Part shown: piece by piece, positions 1 through 12,188 of the stretch
Layout: the number at the start of each line of letters is the position of its first letter
Position numbering within the stretch: position 1 is the first letter of the stretch
From: Strongyloides papillosus
Taxonomy: Eukaryota; Nematoda; Chromadorea; Rhabditida; Strongyloididae
Assembly (NCBI GenBank): GCA_005656395.1
Contig: SRSI01000033.1
Coordinates: forward strand, 1 to 64,000
Length of the DNA stretch: 64,000 nt
Reading direction: 5' to 3'
The notes under the pieces: generated by a model
Databases searched by the model: none
Told to the model about the DNA's origin: nothing
The model's input: only the letters and a program-made list of their open reading frames with translations
Made by a program: the position numbers and the translations under genes

Positions 1-266
1 TGTGAGGATGAATCAAGTCCATCAAAGAATCTTGGATACAAGCAAGCTCTAATATTGAATGGAGCTGATGAAAAGAATGGATATTTGGTTGAGACAAAAG
101 TATTAAATAATGGTATGACAATACCTGTTGAAGACAAAGATATAAAAAATTCATTATCATGCAGGTAATACAATAATTTTATTTAAACATCTAATTACTA
201 ATGATTTGCAGGAGAAAAAGATATCAATTTTTAAATTTCAGTCATCGTGCCAGTACAAAATCATAA
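1..266 (+). CDS. 3' end of an unrecognised protein-coding gene (partial)
   Basis: The window opens inside an exon in frame 1. Reading stays open to position 164, where CAG|GTAATA makes a good donor. A 47-nt intron (165-211) ends in TTTGCAG, and the last exon (212-266) continues in phase to TAA at 264-266. If the intron is not used, a TAA follows at once at 166-168. The visible part is about 72 residues, hydrophilic and acidic, with a basic Ser-rich tail beginning RRKRYQF. No domain is recognised; it is probably a cytosolic C-terminal tail. AATAAA at 293-298 could be the polyadenylation signal. Confidence 0.55.
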
Positions 267-936
267 AATTTTAGTTACACATTCAAAATGATAAATAAAT
301 CAAACTTTTTTGGAAGTGCATTTTATTAAAAAAATTCGAAATACATGGGAAAGAAACTTTCTTAATCGGTGCTTTATATATAATATATATAAAAAAAATA
401 CCTACTAGTCATTAGAAAATTTTTTTACTATAAATGATAGAAAGGAAAAAATACTCAAGAAAAGGAGTATCATATAAATGGAAGTATTTATATTTCATTT
501 GTGTGATGGATGGAGAAAAGAATGATGTGATTATATATTGTACTATTACACATATTATTTAACTTATATATATAATTATATGCTATTTTACTTAAGCATT
601 TTATTACTGATCTTTATTTGTTAAAAGAGTATAAAAAATTTTGATATAATAATTGATAAATAGATATATAAATTTTACTATAATTATTATTATTTGTTAC
701 AAAGAATTTTATTAATAATAATAATAAACGTTTATTATTATATTTTATGATTTTTTATGTCATCATAAAGAGTAACAATTACTTTTGGATTTTAGAATGT
801 AATTCATCGAATATTTATTTTTAATAATAGATGGTTGTAAAAAATTTAATTGATCTAAAGGATTATTGATATAAAAGGATAAATAAGAATGACCGTTATC
901 ATTTATTAAACATTACTTAGGTATCTTTTTTAAATT
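267..936. other. AT-rich intergenic spacer
   Basis: Nothing coding was recognised. It presumably holds the 3' UTR of the upstream gene and the promoter of the DB-module gene. Short TTATTA runs lie near 700-740. Confidence 0.5.
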
Positions 937-1442
937 ATGAAATTATTATTATCACTATTTTTATTTTTGGTATTAGCCAATATTTCCATGGGGAAACGTG
1001 ATGCCAATCAAAAATTGAAGGCATGTTGTGCTAGACAGAAGAATGCTGATAAAGATTGTAAAAGAAAATTCTGTGATTTTAATATTCTCACAAAAGATAA
1101 TGTAAATTAATTATTTTAATAATTCTTACCTATTTTAAGGTTATGACATTCTTAAATACATGTAATCCAAAAGGATCAACAGTTCAAGATATGTGGGATT
1201 GTGCTTCATCACGTGTAGATCATACTGAATGTTGTAGACAAAAGTAAGTCTCATTTTAATAATGGTTAAATGTATATAATTTTAGTAATGTTGTTGAGGA
1301 ATGCCTACCATACTGTAAATCAGGAAAATCAACACCAACAGAATATTTTAAGCATTTGTTTTGTATGCAGGCATTTAATGGTATCAAGAATTGTTTTAGA
1401 AGTTACCTCGATAATCATCCGAATATTTTTGGTGATAAATAG
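937..1442 (+). CDS. Secreted DB-module protein
   Basis: Three exons: 937-1101, 1140-1243 and 1286-1442, with introns of 38 and 42 nt (gtaaat...ttaag, gtaagt...tttag) that keep phase and give 141 residues. The N-terminus is a clear signal peptide (MKLLLSLFLFLVLANISMG). The rest carries the cysteine layout of the nematode DB module (Pfam DB family): a CC pair, C..C, a central C, Trp-Asp-Cys-Ala-Ser-Ser, a second CC pair, then spaced single Cys to a final NCF. The module is known from secreted and surface proteins of nematodes, and its biochemical role is not established. AATAAA follows at 1468-1473. The first exon is too short for simple ORF finding, but cysteine spacing and phase agree across all three exons. 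Confidence 0.82.
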
Positions 1443-1473
1443 AGTGGTCTTATTATATATTTTTTTAAATAAA

Positions 1474-2409
1474 TTTTAATGTTTACAACATACTTTTTTA
1501 AAATAAAAATCAACATGATGATAGATTTTTTAAAGTGTTTAAGATGAATTTACAATATCCAGAATACAAGACAACATGTGTTTTTTGAATTAGTATGAGT
1601 TTTCCCTTTTCAGATAATAATTCACTTTTTCGATTGGTAGATTATCCTATAATGGAGAGTATGGTGGGCTAGAAGGATGGGAAAGAGGTTTGTAATTCCA
1701 AATCATTCACCTTCTGCAAGATGATTTACGAAACACTCCTTCTTCTATCAATAGATTAAAAATGATTAAAAACAGTACTAACACTAACATTCAAGCATTC
1801 GGAAAGTTTTCACATCTTGGACAAAAAATTTTTCCATTTTACTCTTTATATAAAAACTTTTCATCTCATTTGGGTTTGTAAAACCAAAATTTATTTTTTT
1901 ATGATATAATAATATATACTCGCAGCAAAGGGATGTTTGATTGTGGATACAATTATGTTAATATCAGATTAATTAACTATAACTTTTAACGATAAATTCA
2001 TTTATTTAAAAAATTTCACATAAAAATTGTACAAAGATTGCTGACCAAGTTGTGACTTTTAATGATCTATTTGCTAATGTAAATTTTGCTTACAAGTAAA
2101 ATGATTGATATAAACATAGATAATGTCATGTTATAGTTTAACTTATATTTTGTTCTATTCTTTTTTTACTGAAAATATAATTGAAAAAAAATTGGTTTTT
2201 ATAACAAATAAATATTATAAACTTAGAATAATTAAGTATTTGAAAATGTTTCATTTTAATTCAAAATTAAATACTGTATATTATCAATAATGAAAATTAT
2301 CTATTTTAAATATTTTTTATAATATCCTATTAAAAATGAAATACAACTTTTAAATTTTTGAAGTTTTTAGATTTTTGTTTTTTTTTTCTAGTAAATGTTG
2401 TTGACTATA
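1474..2409. other. Intergenic spacer between convergent genes
   Basis: AT-rich DNA between the DB-module gene and the minus-strand astacin. A less AT-rich patch at about 1600-1760 has short open stretches on both strands, but none could be tied to a family. Confidence 0.4.
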
Positions 2410-3779
2410 TTACTTAGTTGATTTAAAAAGAATCCTGAACCAATTTTTGGGGTTTGTACTTTTATATATTAGTATGACGTGGTGATTTTGTGAAACCAAC
2501 ATTTTATTTGCTGTTGTTTGACAAAATCTTGCTCCGGTGGGAGCTTTTCGTCTCCAGTACTTAATTTCTAAAGAATTTAAAGAAGTACAAATTTGTGGTC
2601 CATTTGGATACATGGCTGATGTTATTAAATATATAGCAATTTTCTCCCCCACATTTGCCACTAAATGAATTATACAATATTTATGACCTGATAACTTCAA
2701 ATAGCTTTCTCTTCTTTTTGCTTTGATTAATGTTTTCCCACAGTTGTGAGATTTTTTTATGGTATTTTTACACGTTGGTCCTGTAAATCCGCTTGGACAT
2801 TTACAAACACCACATTTTTTAGGATTTAAATAAGCTTCATTAAAACACCTTATATTTAAATTTGGACAGCTATTTTGACAATAATAACGATTCAACAATT
2901 GAAAATCAAGAAAGGAAGGATTTTCCCTCTGTCCAATTGTTCTCGCGTAAAATGGATCTCTTGTAATAATTGTTTTTCTATTCTTATTACTATGGTAAAA
3001 TGGTCCACCATGAGTTATTGATCCATAATCATAGTGTACTCCAAACGTATTAGTATCCTCTGCAGGGACTCTACTAAATAAAGATTTTGAATCTTCTTGT
3101 GCATTTTCAATATCCAAAAACAAGTATCTGTCTCTGTCAAATCTTTGATGCTCGTCGTAGACTCCTAATGCATTAAAAATTAGTTTGAAAATTTCACCAA
3201 ATGTACTACAGCTTGGCGCAATAGTTATTGTATGACTACGCTTGCTTTTTTCTCTCCCTATTGTGGTATTACAAAAATTACCACTTACAAATTTTAAGCA
3301 TTTATCGTTTGCTTCAAAATAATTTTTTTCAGAAAATCTTAAACATGTTTCTTTTTGTATAAGTCTAAGTACTTTTCTTACTAAATTGGTGTTATCATAG
3401 TCTTTAAATTTGTAACATAAACTTGTGTTCCATTTGTACAATGCTAACCTTCTTACTTTTCTCTTTTCCCTTGCGACTGTAAAATCGTATATACTCGGAA
3501 TGTCAAAAATTGATTTATTTGGTTCTTCATTGATACCGTTACTTTTCTTTGATGTAAAATATTCATTTTGATTAGTATTTCCTGATACTATTAGATTTTT
3601 TTCGCTTTGAAGATACATAAAAAGGGCAATATCTCTTTTATTTCTTGTCGTGTCATCATAATTTTTGTAGTCCTAAAAAATACATATTATACTAAAGAAG
3701 ATTTTTCCTTAAAGAGACTTACTGAGTTACTTGAAACTGTTACTACAGTATACAATAAAATAATTTCTACAACCTTCAT
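2410..3779 (-). CDS. Astacin-like protein, zinc site lost (EGF + CUB)
   Basis: Two exons: 3779-3723 encodes a signal peptide (MKVVEIILLYTVVTVSSNS), then after a 50-nt intron (gtaagt...ttttttag) 3672-2410 carries the rest, 439 residues in all. Order: propeptide with RNKRD and a second basic stretch (EKRKVRR), astacin-like domain, EGF-like domain (CxCxxGFTGPxC), and a C-terminal CUB domain containing PTGARFC. Known astacins bind zinc through HExxHxxGxxHE. At residues 182-193 this protein reads KLIFNALGVYDE, so all three zinc histidines and the catalytic Glu are gone while the Gly frame and the following EHQRFDRD remain. The Met-turn is also altered (YGSITHGG instead of SxMHY). Other conserved Cys are kept and there are no stops. 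It is probably a secreted non-catalytic pseudoprotease that binds substrate or partners (inference). Confidence 0.85.
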
Positions 3780-5643
3780 TATAAAGAGGTAACAAAAGAT
3801 TTTGATAAATGAAGGAACTAAAGTAGTAATTAATTTTTTTAAATATTTTATAAATTTATAATTTATTAAATTAAATTTTTAATGTATTATGTTTAATCCT
3901 TTTATGGTTTACAAAGTATGCCATAAAGTTGATTTAAAATATTGCGAAAAAGTAGTAATATCAATATTTATGATGAATAAAAATTGTGAATATACAACAT
4001 TACAGATTATTTGTAGACAAATATAGCTAAAAAACTTAATTCTTATAGTTTAGTAACAATTTTTTCAAAAGCTTAAAAGTTTAAGATGCAAAATATAAAT
4101 GAATTTTGATAATTATCTTAAGTTAGACTAAAAGATGTTTGTGAAATTAAGTCAGATAAATGTGTAGAATGATTTTGATTAATGAACCTTTTTTGTAAAT
4201 TTATAGTAAGGTCAATACGAATTGATTCTGTTTGACGGAGTATTGATCGAAGAACAATTAAATTTTCACTCCTTGCATTTTCTAATTTTACGTGAATTCT
4301 TTCAAATTTTCAAAAGATCTAACTACGAATTGAAATAAATTATTGTTATATTAGTTACATTTGTCTACAAAAAAGTTACATGTACTCATCAATACTACAT
4401 GATAAAATTAATTTTTTATGAATATTATAACTATTAAAGAGCATTATTAGCTACTTAAATTACTAAGTATTTTATTAATTTTTGATTCATCAATTGACAT
4501 GAATTTTGCATAAAAAATAAATTACATCTGAATTCAATCTAAGATCGTTTTTATAATAATATCATTTAAGCAATCTTACTAATTCAAAATATTGTAGACA
4601 GAAGTTATAGCTTGGGGGATAACTGTTTTTAAAAAAGAGAATTTCGAAAAGTTGTGGTTAAAATGAATAGAAGAATGCAAGTTACTTTGTAGTATATTGT
4701 TTTGGCTTATTCTAGTAAGTCGTTAATGAGTAACGACGAAAATACTGTCTTAAAAAGGTCAAAAAAGCTAAGATATGGTAGAAGTTTTAAACTTTGAGAA
4801 GGCACTAGACATGTTATCAGGAAATTCTAAAATTTTCAAAACTTTTGATATTAACTAAACCTTCAACAATTATACGTAATCTTTATATTTAAACTTCAAA
4901 AAGCACATCTTAGAGATATACAAAATGTCTCATAAAGGTCATTCTAAAGCAATAAATTTTTGTGTGCATTTTTTAAATTTAAATCAATAATTACAAATTT
5001 TCAAAATACGTATACAGTAATGTAGTAGTCCTGAAGCTATATTATATATACACAAATTTTTGCCGTGAAGTCATTTAAAAAATTATTTGTATAAACTTCA
5101 GGTAAATGCTTTGTATATAATAAAAAATTAATGATTAAATAGTGTTAGCTTTAATTTTTCTTCACTCTACAATCAGTTATATCACTATTTATGGGATGAA
5201 AATAAAAAATCTTAGTATTCTTTGATAAATGTTTTCAAATCATTTTTTTTAAATATATAATTACTTGCTTAAGTTTTGTTTGTCAGCTCATACGCGGTAT
5301 CACAATGATACTAAAAAAATTTAAAAGTAATAACACTTAAAAGACATTATCGTAAAATTATTTTATTCAAAATTTTGAAGTACAATAAATATATATTTTA
5401 TAAACATTGGGTCTCGATTATAAACAGTCTTGACAAGGATTTTGAACGGTATTTTAATTTTACATTTTAGACTTTTTATGAAAACTAAAGGTAAAAATTC
5501 AAAGACTTATTATATGGCGATCAAAAATTATTTAAAATAACTATTTTTTGCTTGTATAAAATGCTCGAGGAAAAGAAGAAACTTTGTATTTTATTTATCA
5601 ATTTTATAATTTCAATCCAATCAACCACAAATCGTATAAGTCA
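3780..5643. other. AT-rich intergenic region
   Basis: No gene could be supported. A slightly less AT-rich part at about 4560-4830 has many stops in every frame and may be an old, unidentifiable element. The 3' end holds the downstream region of the TTR-like gene. Confidence 0.4.
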
Positions 5644-6169
5644 CTATTGTTTCTTTGATTTAGTTTTTTTAGGATAAGGCACATTTTTTACTAATTTTCC
5701 ATTTCTAATACATTGTCTATTTTGACCTAAATATTTGTTTCCTAATTCGATATCTTTTTTTAAAAATTTCTCAGGCCTTTTGCCATTATAAACATAGGTT
5801 TTTGGAATATGAATATAAAATTCTGTCTGGCACATTGGATCATTTTCATTACATTGATGGTAAAGGTATAAATATGGATCTAATTTTTGTATTATATTTA
5901 AAGAGCAATTACTTACTAAATGTTACGAAAGTATCCATTACTCCAGTAAAATACAGACTACTATCATTATTAGCTCTAAAGCTGCCTATAGTATTCCAAA
6001 AAGGTGTCATGTAATCATAAAGTACCGAATTGACATTAGAATATTTTTTTCCGTTACATGTAAAAGTTAAATCAAAACCAACACACTGATATCTAAACCA
6101 TGCTCTCGAGGAAGCAAGAATAAAAAATGAAAATAGTAATATAATATTAAAAATAATTTTAATTACCAT
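5644..6169 (-). CDS. Transthyretin-like (TTL) family secreted protein
   Basis: Two exons: 6169-5917 and 5879-5644, split by a 37-nt intron (gtaagt...attag) inside one codon, giving 162 residues. A signal peptide (about residues 1-22, ending LASSRA) is followed by the nematode TTL pattern: VGFDLTFTCNGKKYSNVNSVLYD, then NPYLYLYHQC at the start of exon 2, then FYIHIPKTYVYNG and a late Cys in GQNRQC, matching the family motifs CNGKP...VKLYD, P.L.IYH.C and IPIP..Y. TTL proteins are abundant small secreted nematode proteins with an Ig-like beta-sandwich fold. The Lys-rich tail is a bit longer than usual. Only the second exon would look like an ORF on its own; phase and motif continuity support the join. 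Confidence 0.83.
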
Positions 6170-6670
6170 CTATTATTGATAACCAGATTTGTAATTAGAA
6201 AAATTATAGATATAAAGTTATTAACAATTTAGATAATGAAATAAATCTAATTACGATTAAATTTAAAATTTATATATAAGGACAATATCAAATAAATATT
6301 TGTGTAACATCACGGTTGTCGTTGAAATAAACTGACAATATATTTTTATAGATATAATATTAATTATATATTATTTAAAATTTTTATGATTATAATGAAC
6401 TGTTAAAGTTAATTTAAATACATTTTTGAATCATTAAATTTATCAATTTAAATAGATTTCTTTATTGTAATAAAGTTCACTTAGAGTACCTTTTTTTTAA
6501 AAGTATAAAAAAATTAATTTTTTTATTAACATTCATTATTAGAAATATTTTCTAAATGATGTAATATTGTAGTAAAAATAGAAAACAAATAATCAGTAAA
6601 AAATGTATTTAAATATGTACATAAATAAATAAGATAAATTGAATAGTAAAAATTATAGAGATAGTTTTTG

Positions 6671-7070
6671 TTGGAGTGTTGCACCGCTCAAAAGATACCT
6701 TTTATTAAACCACAAAATATAATCAGATTACAATAAACAGAATAATTTAATTAACAGACTTAACTAACTAAGTATCAGATTTCAACATGTGACGGATTCA
6801 ACTAAGGCCTTCTAGAATACAAAGGAAATAGTACAATAAAGATAATTAATAAAAGCTTACAGTTGTACAAAACAGATCTGTGATAACTTATCACCAGAAT
6901 AATATCAGATTTCAGAAATGTAGTTTAACCCTAAAATATACAATAATTAGGTAACTTAATAATACACTAAAATGATAAAATAGTTATACAATGACTAAAG
7001 GTATAAATGAAATAAAATGTCAGATCTGCACTATATATATAAAGAAAAGAATCTTCTAGAAATACAAAAC
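6671..7070 (-). mobile_element. Possible solo LTR (minus orientation)
   Basis: Read on the minus strand, a TATATATA stretch (near 7040) is followed by a transcribed-looking region, an AATAAAAGG polyadenylation-like signal and an end in ...CTCCAACA at 6671, the usual CA end of a retroviral-type LTR. The inner part has weak similarity to 18567-18800 (both contain versions of TAACCCTARAATATAYAATAATTA). The far end and target duplication were not found, so the boundary at 7070 is approximate. Confidence 0.3.
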
Positions 7071-7574
7071 AAAGAGTTAGTTTTGGGATAATGTTTTTCC
7101 CATGATCTAGATAATTCTATGAGAAAAAATAGATGAGAAATAGAAGAGCCTTAGGTACAAAGAATAAAGTACAAATGAGAACATTCGATAAAAGACTATA
7201 TTCTTACTGAATAAAAATGTTCTAAAAAAATAAAAAATTTTTTGTAAGGTTTTGACACAAATAAAATATTTACTTGATCCCAATATTCCTCATATTTAAT
7301 TGTCTTTGGTAAAGAAATTCTTTTTATAACATTTAATTAATTCTGAGAACGACATTATTTGCAGGAAAATTTATCACATTAACGATGATTATTTTTTAAT
7401 ATTTAAACGAAGTATTATATTTTGAAACAAATTATATTTAAAGGTTTTTGATGACCAAAAATATAAAAATCTTTAAAATTGGAATATTTAATTCGAATAA
7501 AACATTTTAACTTTTTAATATCTCAATAGTAATATTATAGCTATAATGTCGATTATAAAAAAACTGTACTTTTA
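7071..7574. other. AT-rich spacer downstream of the active astacin
   Basis: No coding signal. It contains the region just past the stop codon of the minus-strand astacin at 7575. Confidence 0.4.
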
Positions 7575-8816
7575 TCAAATTGATTTATATACTATATTAA
7601 ATTTGTTTTTATTCCATGTACTTCTAAAAATTACCATAATATGGTTATCTTTTGATGTAATTGAAATATTTCTATCATTTCCACAAAATCTAGCTCCTGT
7701 AGCCGATTTATCAACCCAAAATTTTACTTCAAGAGAATTTGAATAATGACAATATTCAAAATCATTTGGATAAACTTTAGAAGACACTATTTTTAATAGA
7801 ACACGGTTATTTTCTGGTGCTTTAATATGATAAACACAATTTTTTTTACCTGTTTTTCGTAATGCTCTTGCCATTTTTGTTGCTACAAATAATGTTTGAC
7901 CGCATAGATTTGTTGCATATTGAAATTTATTACAAAGCGGTCCAGTATATCCATAAACACATTTACATCTACAGTTATTCGGATCTTGATAGCTCCAATT
8001 ATCACAAACTAATCTGTTGAAGCATGTGCTTCTACAATAATGTAAATTTATAGTTTTAATATCAAGAAAAGAAAGCCGTTCTAAACTACCGATAGTTTCT
8101 CTATATAATCTATCTTTAGGAACCATTACATCTTTGCCATTTCGGGTATAATATTTTGTGCCATAATGCATAAGAGAACCATAATCATAAGATAGACCAT
8201 AAGTAGTAGAATTAACATAACTAGCTTTTTCAAATGATTCTCTAGCTGCGGGAAACATGTTATTGAAATGCATTCTTAAATAATAATCTCTATCATATCT
8301 ACTATGTTCATGATCAATTCCCAGAGCATGTAACGTTTCATGCTGAATACCCCCAACTGTGTTACAATCGGCAAAAATACTAATATTATTCCATGGTTGA
8401 TTTTCATTTTTCCCAAGAAAACTACTACAATCAGGTCCTTTGTAGTATCTTAAAGTTGAAATTCCAGGTATCTTAGTTTTAACTTGTTTGAAGCGAACAC
8501 ATGTTTCTTTTTCTATTCCATACAATGCTTTCATTACCTTAATTTTACTGATACTTCTATCAACAACATAATATATTGGAAAGGTCCATTTAAGTCGTTG
8601 ATTTATCATAACATTTCTTCTGTTCCTATTGTATTTTGTCTCACCAAAATTTGTAAAAGCTCTTTTTTCACTAATTTTTTGATCAACATTGATCTCTAAT
8701 TGGTTATCTTTGTTTCCAAAAACCTTTAGTGTTTTATGAAAATATAAATAGAATATCTAACATACAAAAACATTTTCTAAGATAAATATAAGAATCAGAA
8801 CTACATTCCAAGTCAT
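7575..8816 (-). CDS. Astacin metalloprotease, zinc site intact (EGF + CUB)
   Basis: Two exons: 8816-8766 encodes the signal peptide (MTWNVVLILIFILENVF), a 42-nt intron (gtatgt...taaag) follows, then 8723-7575; 399 residues. The propeptide ends in a basic site NRNRRN just before the mature domain, which starts near LKWTFPIYYVVD. The zinc motif HETLHALGIDHE (residues 145-156) is complete, with catalytic Glu146 and three His ligands, followed by HSRYDRD and a normal Met-turn YGSLMHYG (about 199-206). An EGF domain (CKCVYGYTGPLC) and a CUB domain (ATGARFC) follow. Known astacins of this type are secreted zinc endopeptidases, and in Strongyloides they are linked to larval skin penetration and parasitic females. 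It is the only astacin in this window predicted to be catalytic. Confidence 0.9.
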
Positions 8817-9497
8817 ATTCTTTTAGAAAGTTTAATAAAAAATTAGATAAACTTGGTGTCCCTAAATTTAACTTTAAAAACTATTAATCTTCTTTTTAAC
8901 AATTGGTTTAGAAAATTTATAGTTCTATACTTATAAATAATTGTTGGGTATATAAAAAATTGATTGGTAAAAAAAAATTAAATAGTTGAATATATTTAGT
9001 TTTAAAAGTTTTATATAGACATAGTATTCTTGATTTAATATATTAATTAAATAAAAATGTTTTTTTCAAACAAATTTTTGTTACCAAATCATGTAGAGAT
9101 TTTTACTAAATAGTTTTATTTAAACATATTTGAATGGAAGTAATACAAAAGTTTGCCTAATAATATTTATACATTCAAAAATTATTTTATATTGTATTGA
9201 AAATTCTTGTTTTAGGAAAGTAAGTTCGTATTAACAATTATAAGAAATATTAAGGTGCTTTATATATTTTAATGCACTTTTTTAAATCTGTCATATTTTA
9301 CCTCCATCATAGAAAAATGGATGTAACTTAGAAACTCAACATTACATAAAGTTTTGATGCTTAAATTATTATTTATTATGTTCTCTCAATTTAAAACAAT
9401 ATTGTGGAATACAAAAAATGCAAGAAAATTGCTTGTTAATTACAGTTAAGTTTTTATTTATTTGAATAAAAAACAATTAAAATACAATAAGTGAAAA
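8817..9497. other. Intergenic spacer between two astacin genes
   Basis: AT-rich; nothing coding recognised. It includes the promoter of the gene at 7575-8816 and the 3' UTR region of the gene at 9498. Confidence 0.4.
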
Positions 9498-11181
9498 TTA
9501 TTTTTCTATTTGTGAATACTTCCTCTTGTTAAACATACACAACAAGCAGGATACAGGTTTATATCTTCTTGAATATTTGCTTTCCGCTTTATATGTTATA
9601 GAAACTTTATTCCACGGATCTTGACTTTTGTAGTAAATAATAATATGATTGTTTTTAGACATTGTATTTTCAATGTGAGAAGTGCCACAAATTCGTGCTC
9701 CTGTTACTGATTTATCTTTATAGTATTTCACTTCTAAATTATTATGAGAATGACAGATATGTTTTAAAGTAGGTTTCATGTTTGCCTTAATAGAAAAAAC
9801 AATTCTTTCACTACTCTTAGTAAGTATATGATAAATACATTTTTTAGCTCCGTTGATTTTTAATTTCTTTAATGTATTGTCAGCTTTAAGTAGAGTTCCC
9901 CCACACGTAGGATGTAAAGGTTTTTGATACCTTTCACATCTTGGTCCTTCAAATCCTTTGATGCACTTACAATCGACACAACTGTTGAAATTTGGATATC
10001 CGAAGTTTAAACACTTAAGCTTATTGTAACAGTGTCTTTTACAATAATGTAAATTTAACAGTTTATAGTCAATAAAAGTTGGTGATGTACTAGAACCAAG
10101 TGTTTTTGCATAAAGATAATCCAGAGGAACAATCGTGAAATTATTGTTTCTACTGTGAGCATAAATATCTACATGCATTATTGAACCATAATCATAAGGT
10201 AATCCATATGTTGTAAGCTGTTTAGGGGGAAGCATAAAAAAAACATCTTTAAATGCTGGTCTAATATTTTCAAAAAAAACTTTAACATATGAATTTCTAT
10301 CATATCTGTTTTGTTCATAATACATTCCTAATGTACGCAAAACTTGTTGTACATAAAGAAGTTTTGTACTACATTCTCTTCCTCCTAGAAAAACATCTTG
10401 CCATTCATGGTGAACTTTTCTTCCAACTTGACTACTACAAATACCGCTATACCGAAAAAACATTCCTGATACTTCACGAAGGGATTGAACTTTTGTGAAT
10501 CTGATACAAGTGTTAAATTCAATATCAAGAATTATTTTGCGCAACCATTCCGCATCTATTCTTCTTTCAAAATTGTAATTTATTGGAGAATGCCATAATG
10601 CACTAATATTTCTTTTCATTTGCCTTTTTATTCTGCTATTTATTTCATTATTGTTGTCAATATCCTAAAGTATTTCATATGTTAGAAGAAAAAAATTTTT
10701 GACTTTGCTACGTTTAGCTATATAATTGAAAACGTTATATGTTTATTATTTTATATAGTATAAGTAACTAGAATTGTATCACCGTCGAATGCTAATAAGT
10801 AGATTTGGTAATAACTTAAACAAGAATTATTAACATTTATTAAAATAAAAAATCTGATAAGAAATGTGGTTAGAAAATGCTTAAAAAAGTTTGTATTTAT
10901 AATTCTATAGTGGCTTATTTTTTAAGTTTTAAATAAGAGTGCGTATACACCAAATCGATATATTATTCTTTTACCTAACCAATAATTTAATAATATACTT
11001 AGAATTCATAATCCGTTATATCTGGATAAACTTAATTATATTTGTGAATCGTAATTATTGGCTTTCGGAAATTTTCAAAGACTATCTATAACTTTTTACT
11101 TACATTAAATTCTCCAAGTCCAATAATATTAGGAATAAGTTCGGTGATTAGCAAAAAAAATATAGTAGTATGCATAATCAT
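9498..11181 (-). CDS. Astacin-like pseudoprotease, QQxxR/Y type (EGF + CUB)
   Basis: Exon 1 (11181-11104) encodes a signal peptide (MIMHTTIFFLLITELIPNI...), followed by a 439-nt intron (gtaagt...tttag), long for this region, and exon 2 (10664-9498); 414 residues. After a propeptide with RIKRQMKRN comes the astacin-like domain. At residues 132-143 the zinc motif is QQVLRTLGMYYE: His1 is Gln, catalytic Glu is Gln, His2 is Arg and His3 is Tyr. The Met-turn keeps SIMH but Tyr becomes Val. The cysteine frame, an EGF domain (CKCIKGFEGPRC) and a CUB domain (VTGARIC) are intact. A Cys- and Lys-rich C-terminal tail follows. The same substitutions occur at 23513-24663 and 25262-27002, so this is a distinct inactive subfamily. 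Role unknown; non-catalytic binding is inferred. Confidence 0.86.
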
Positions 11182-11770
11182 TTTTTGTATAATAATTAAA
11201 TCATTTAGCTATTTAAACTCATTTTTTGTCCTATAATTGCTCAGAAAAAAAATTATTTGAATACCGATCGATGTGTTTTCTTTTTATAAAGATCAATAAT
11301 TAATCTATTACTGCATTGATTAATATAGTAAATAACTGTGAGCAAATTAATGTAAAAATAACGATCACAAAATTTCACGAAACTAATGTCCTTATAGCAT
11401 AAAAATATTAGTGAATAGCTATCAAATAGTAGCATTCCGAATAAAATAACCTTATCACCGTAAAAAGTTGCTTTATCACTTTAAAATGACAAGTGTAATA
11501 ATGTTTATAAAATTGTACTATTTTGTAAACACATTATTATGTGGTCCTGTCATAAAATAAAACATTAACTCACAAGCTTTACAATTCACAAAGTTTTATC
11601 ACATAATTTTGTATAATTTATGTTTTTTTAATAAATGATCTTGGCAATATTACTGTTTTACTATTTAGCTACTTTTTGAATTTTTTTATAAAATTAAGTA
11701 TTACGTATAGCCTGAGTTTATATTTATTTAATTTAAAAAACAAATAACTCAATTGTGGAAATAAAAGTTA
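11182..11770. other. Conserved spacer of the duplicated astacin block
   Basis: This spacer between the start of one astacin and the stop of the next aligns along its length with 24664-25261, with many substitutions and small indels. Spacer lengths are 589 and 598 nt. No coding sequence is seen. Confidence 0.6.
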
Positions 11771-12188
11771 TTATTCTAATTGAGAGTATTTTCCATATTT
11801 TATTCTATCTATAAAGCTTCTTCCACGATTGAATTTTCTATAACCACTTTCTCTATATCTAATAGTAACGTAATTACTATCGTTTATACTTTTATAATAA
11901 ACTATAATATGATTGTCATCAGATTTTGTATCTGTAATATGAGCAAGGCCACAAATTCGTGCTCCTGTTACAGTTTTGTCTTTGTAATATTTTACTTCTA
12001 CACTATTAAAAGTAGTACAAATATATGGTGAATTTGGATGGATAGACGCTTGAACAGTAAAAATAATTTTAATACCATTTCTTGCAATCAAATGATGAAG
12101 ACATTTTTTAGCTCCACTAATTTTTAACGTTTTTGCATAGTTTTCAACTTTGTATATAGATTTTCCACAAGAACTTTGTAAAGGTGCC
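11771..12188 (-). pseudogene. 5'-truncated astacin: CUB domain fragment
   Basis: An open stretch on the minus strand encodes only the C-terminal CUB domain of an astacin very like the one at 25262-27002 (shared SSCGKSIYKVE, YAKTLKISGAKKC, KDKTVTGARIC), ending in the same FNRG...YSQLE-type tail. The reading frame has no Met, and homology stops at about 12188, right at the inverted-repeat end of the element at 12188-13692. The signal peptide, catalytic-like and EGF parts are absent. It is best seen as a gene decapitated by insertion or deletion; the remaining part has no internal stops. Confidence 0.78.
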
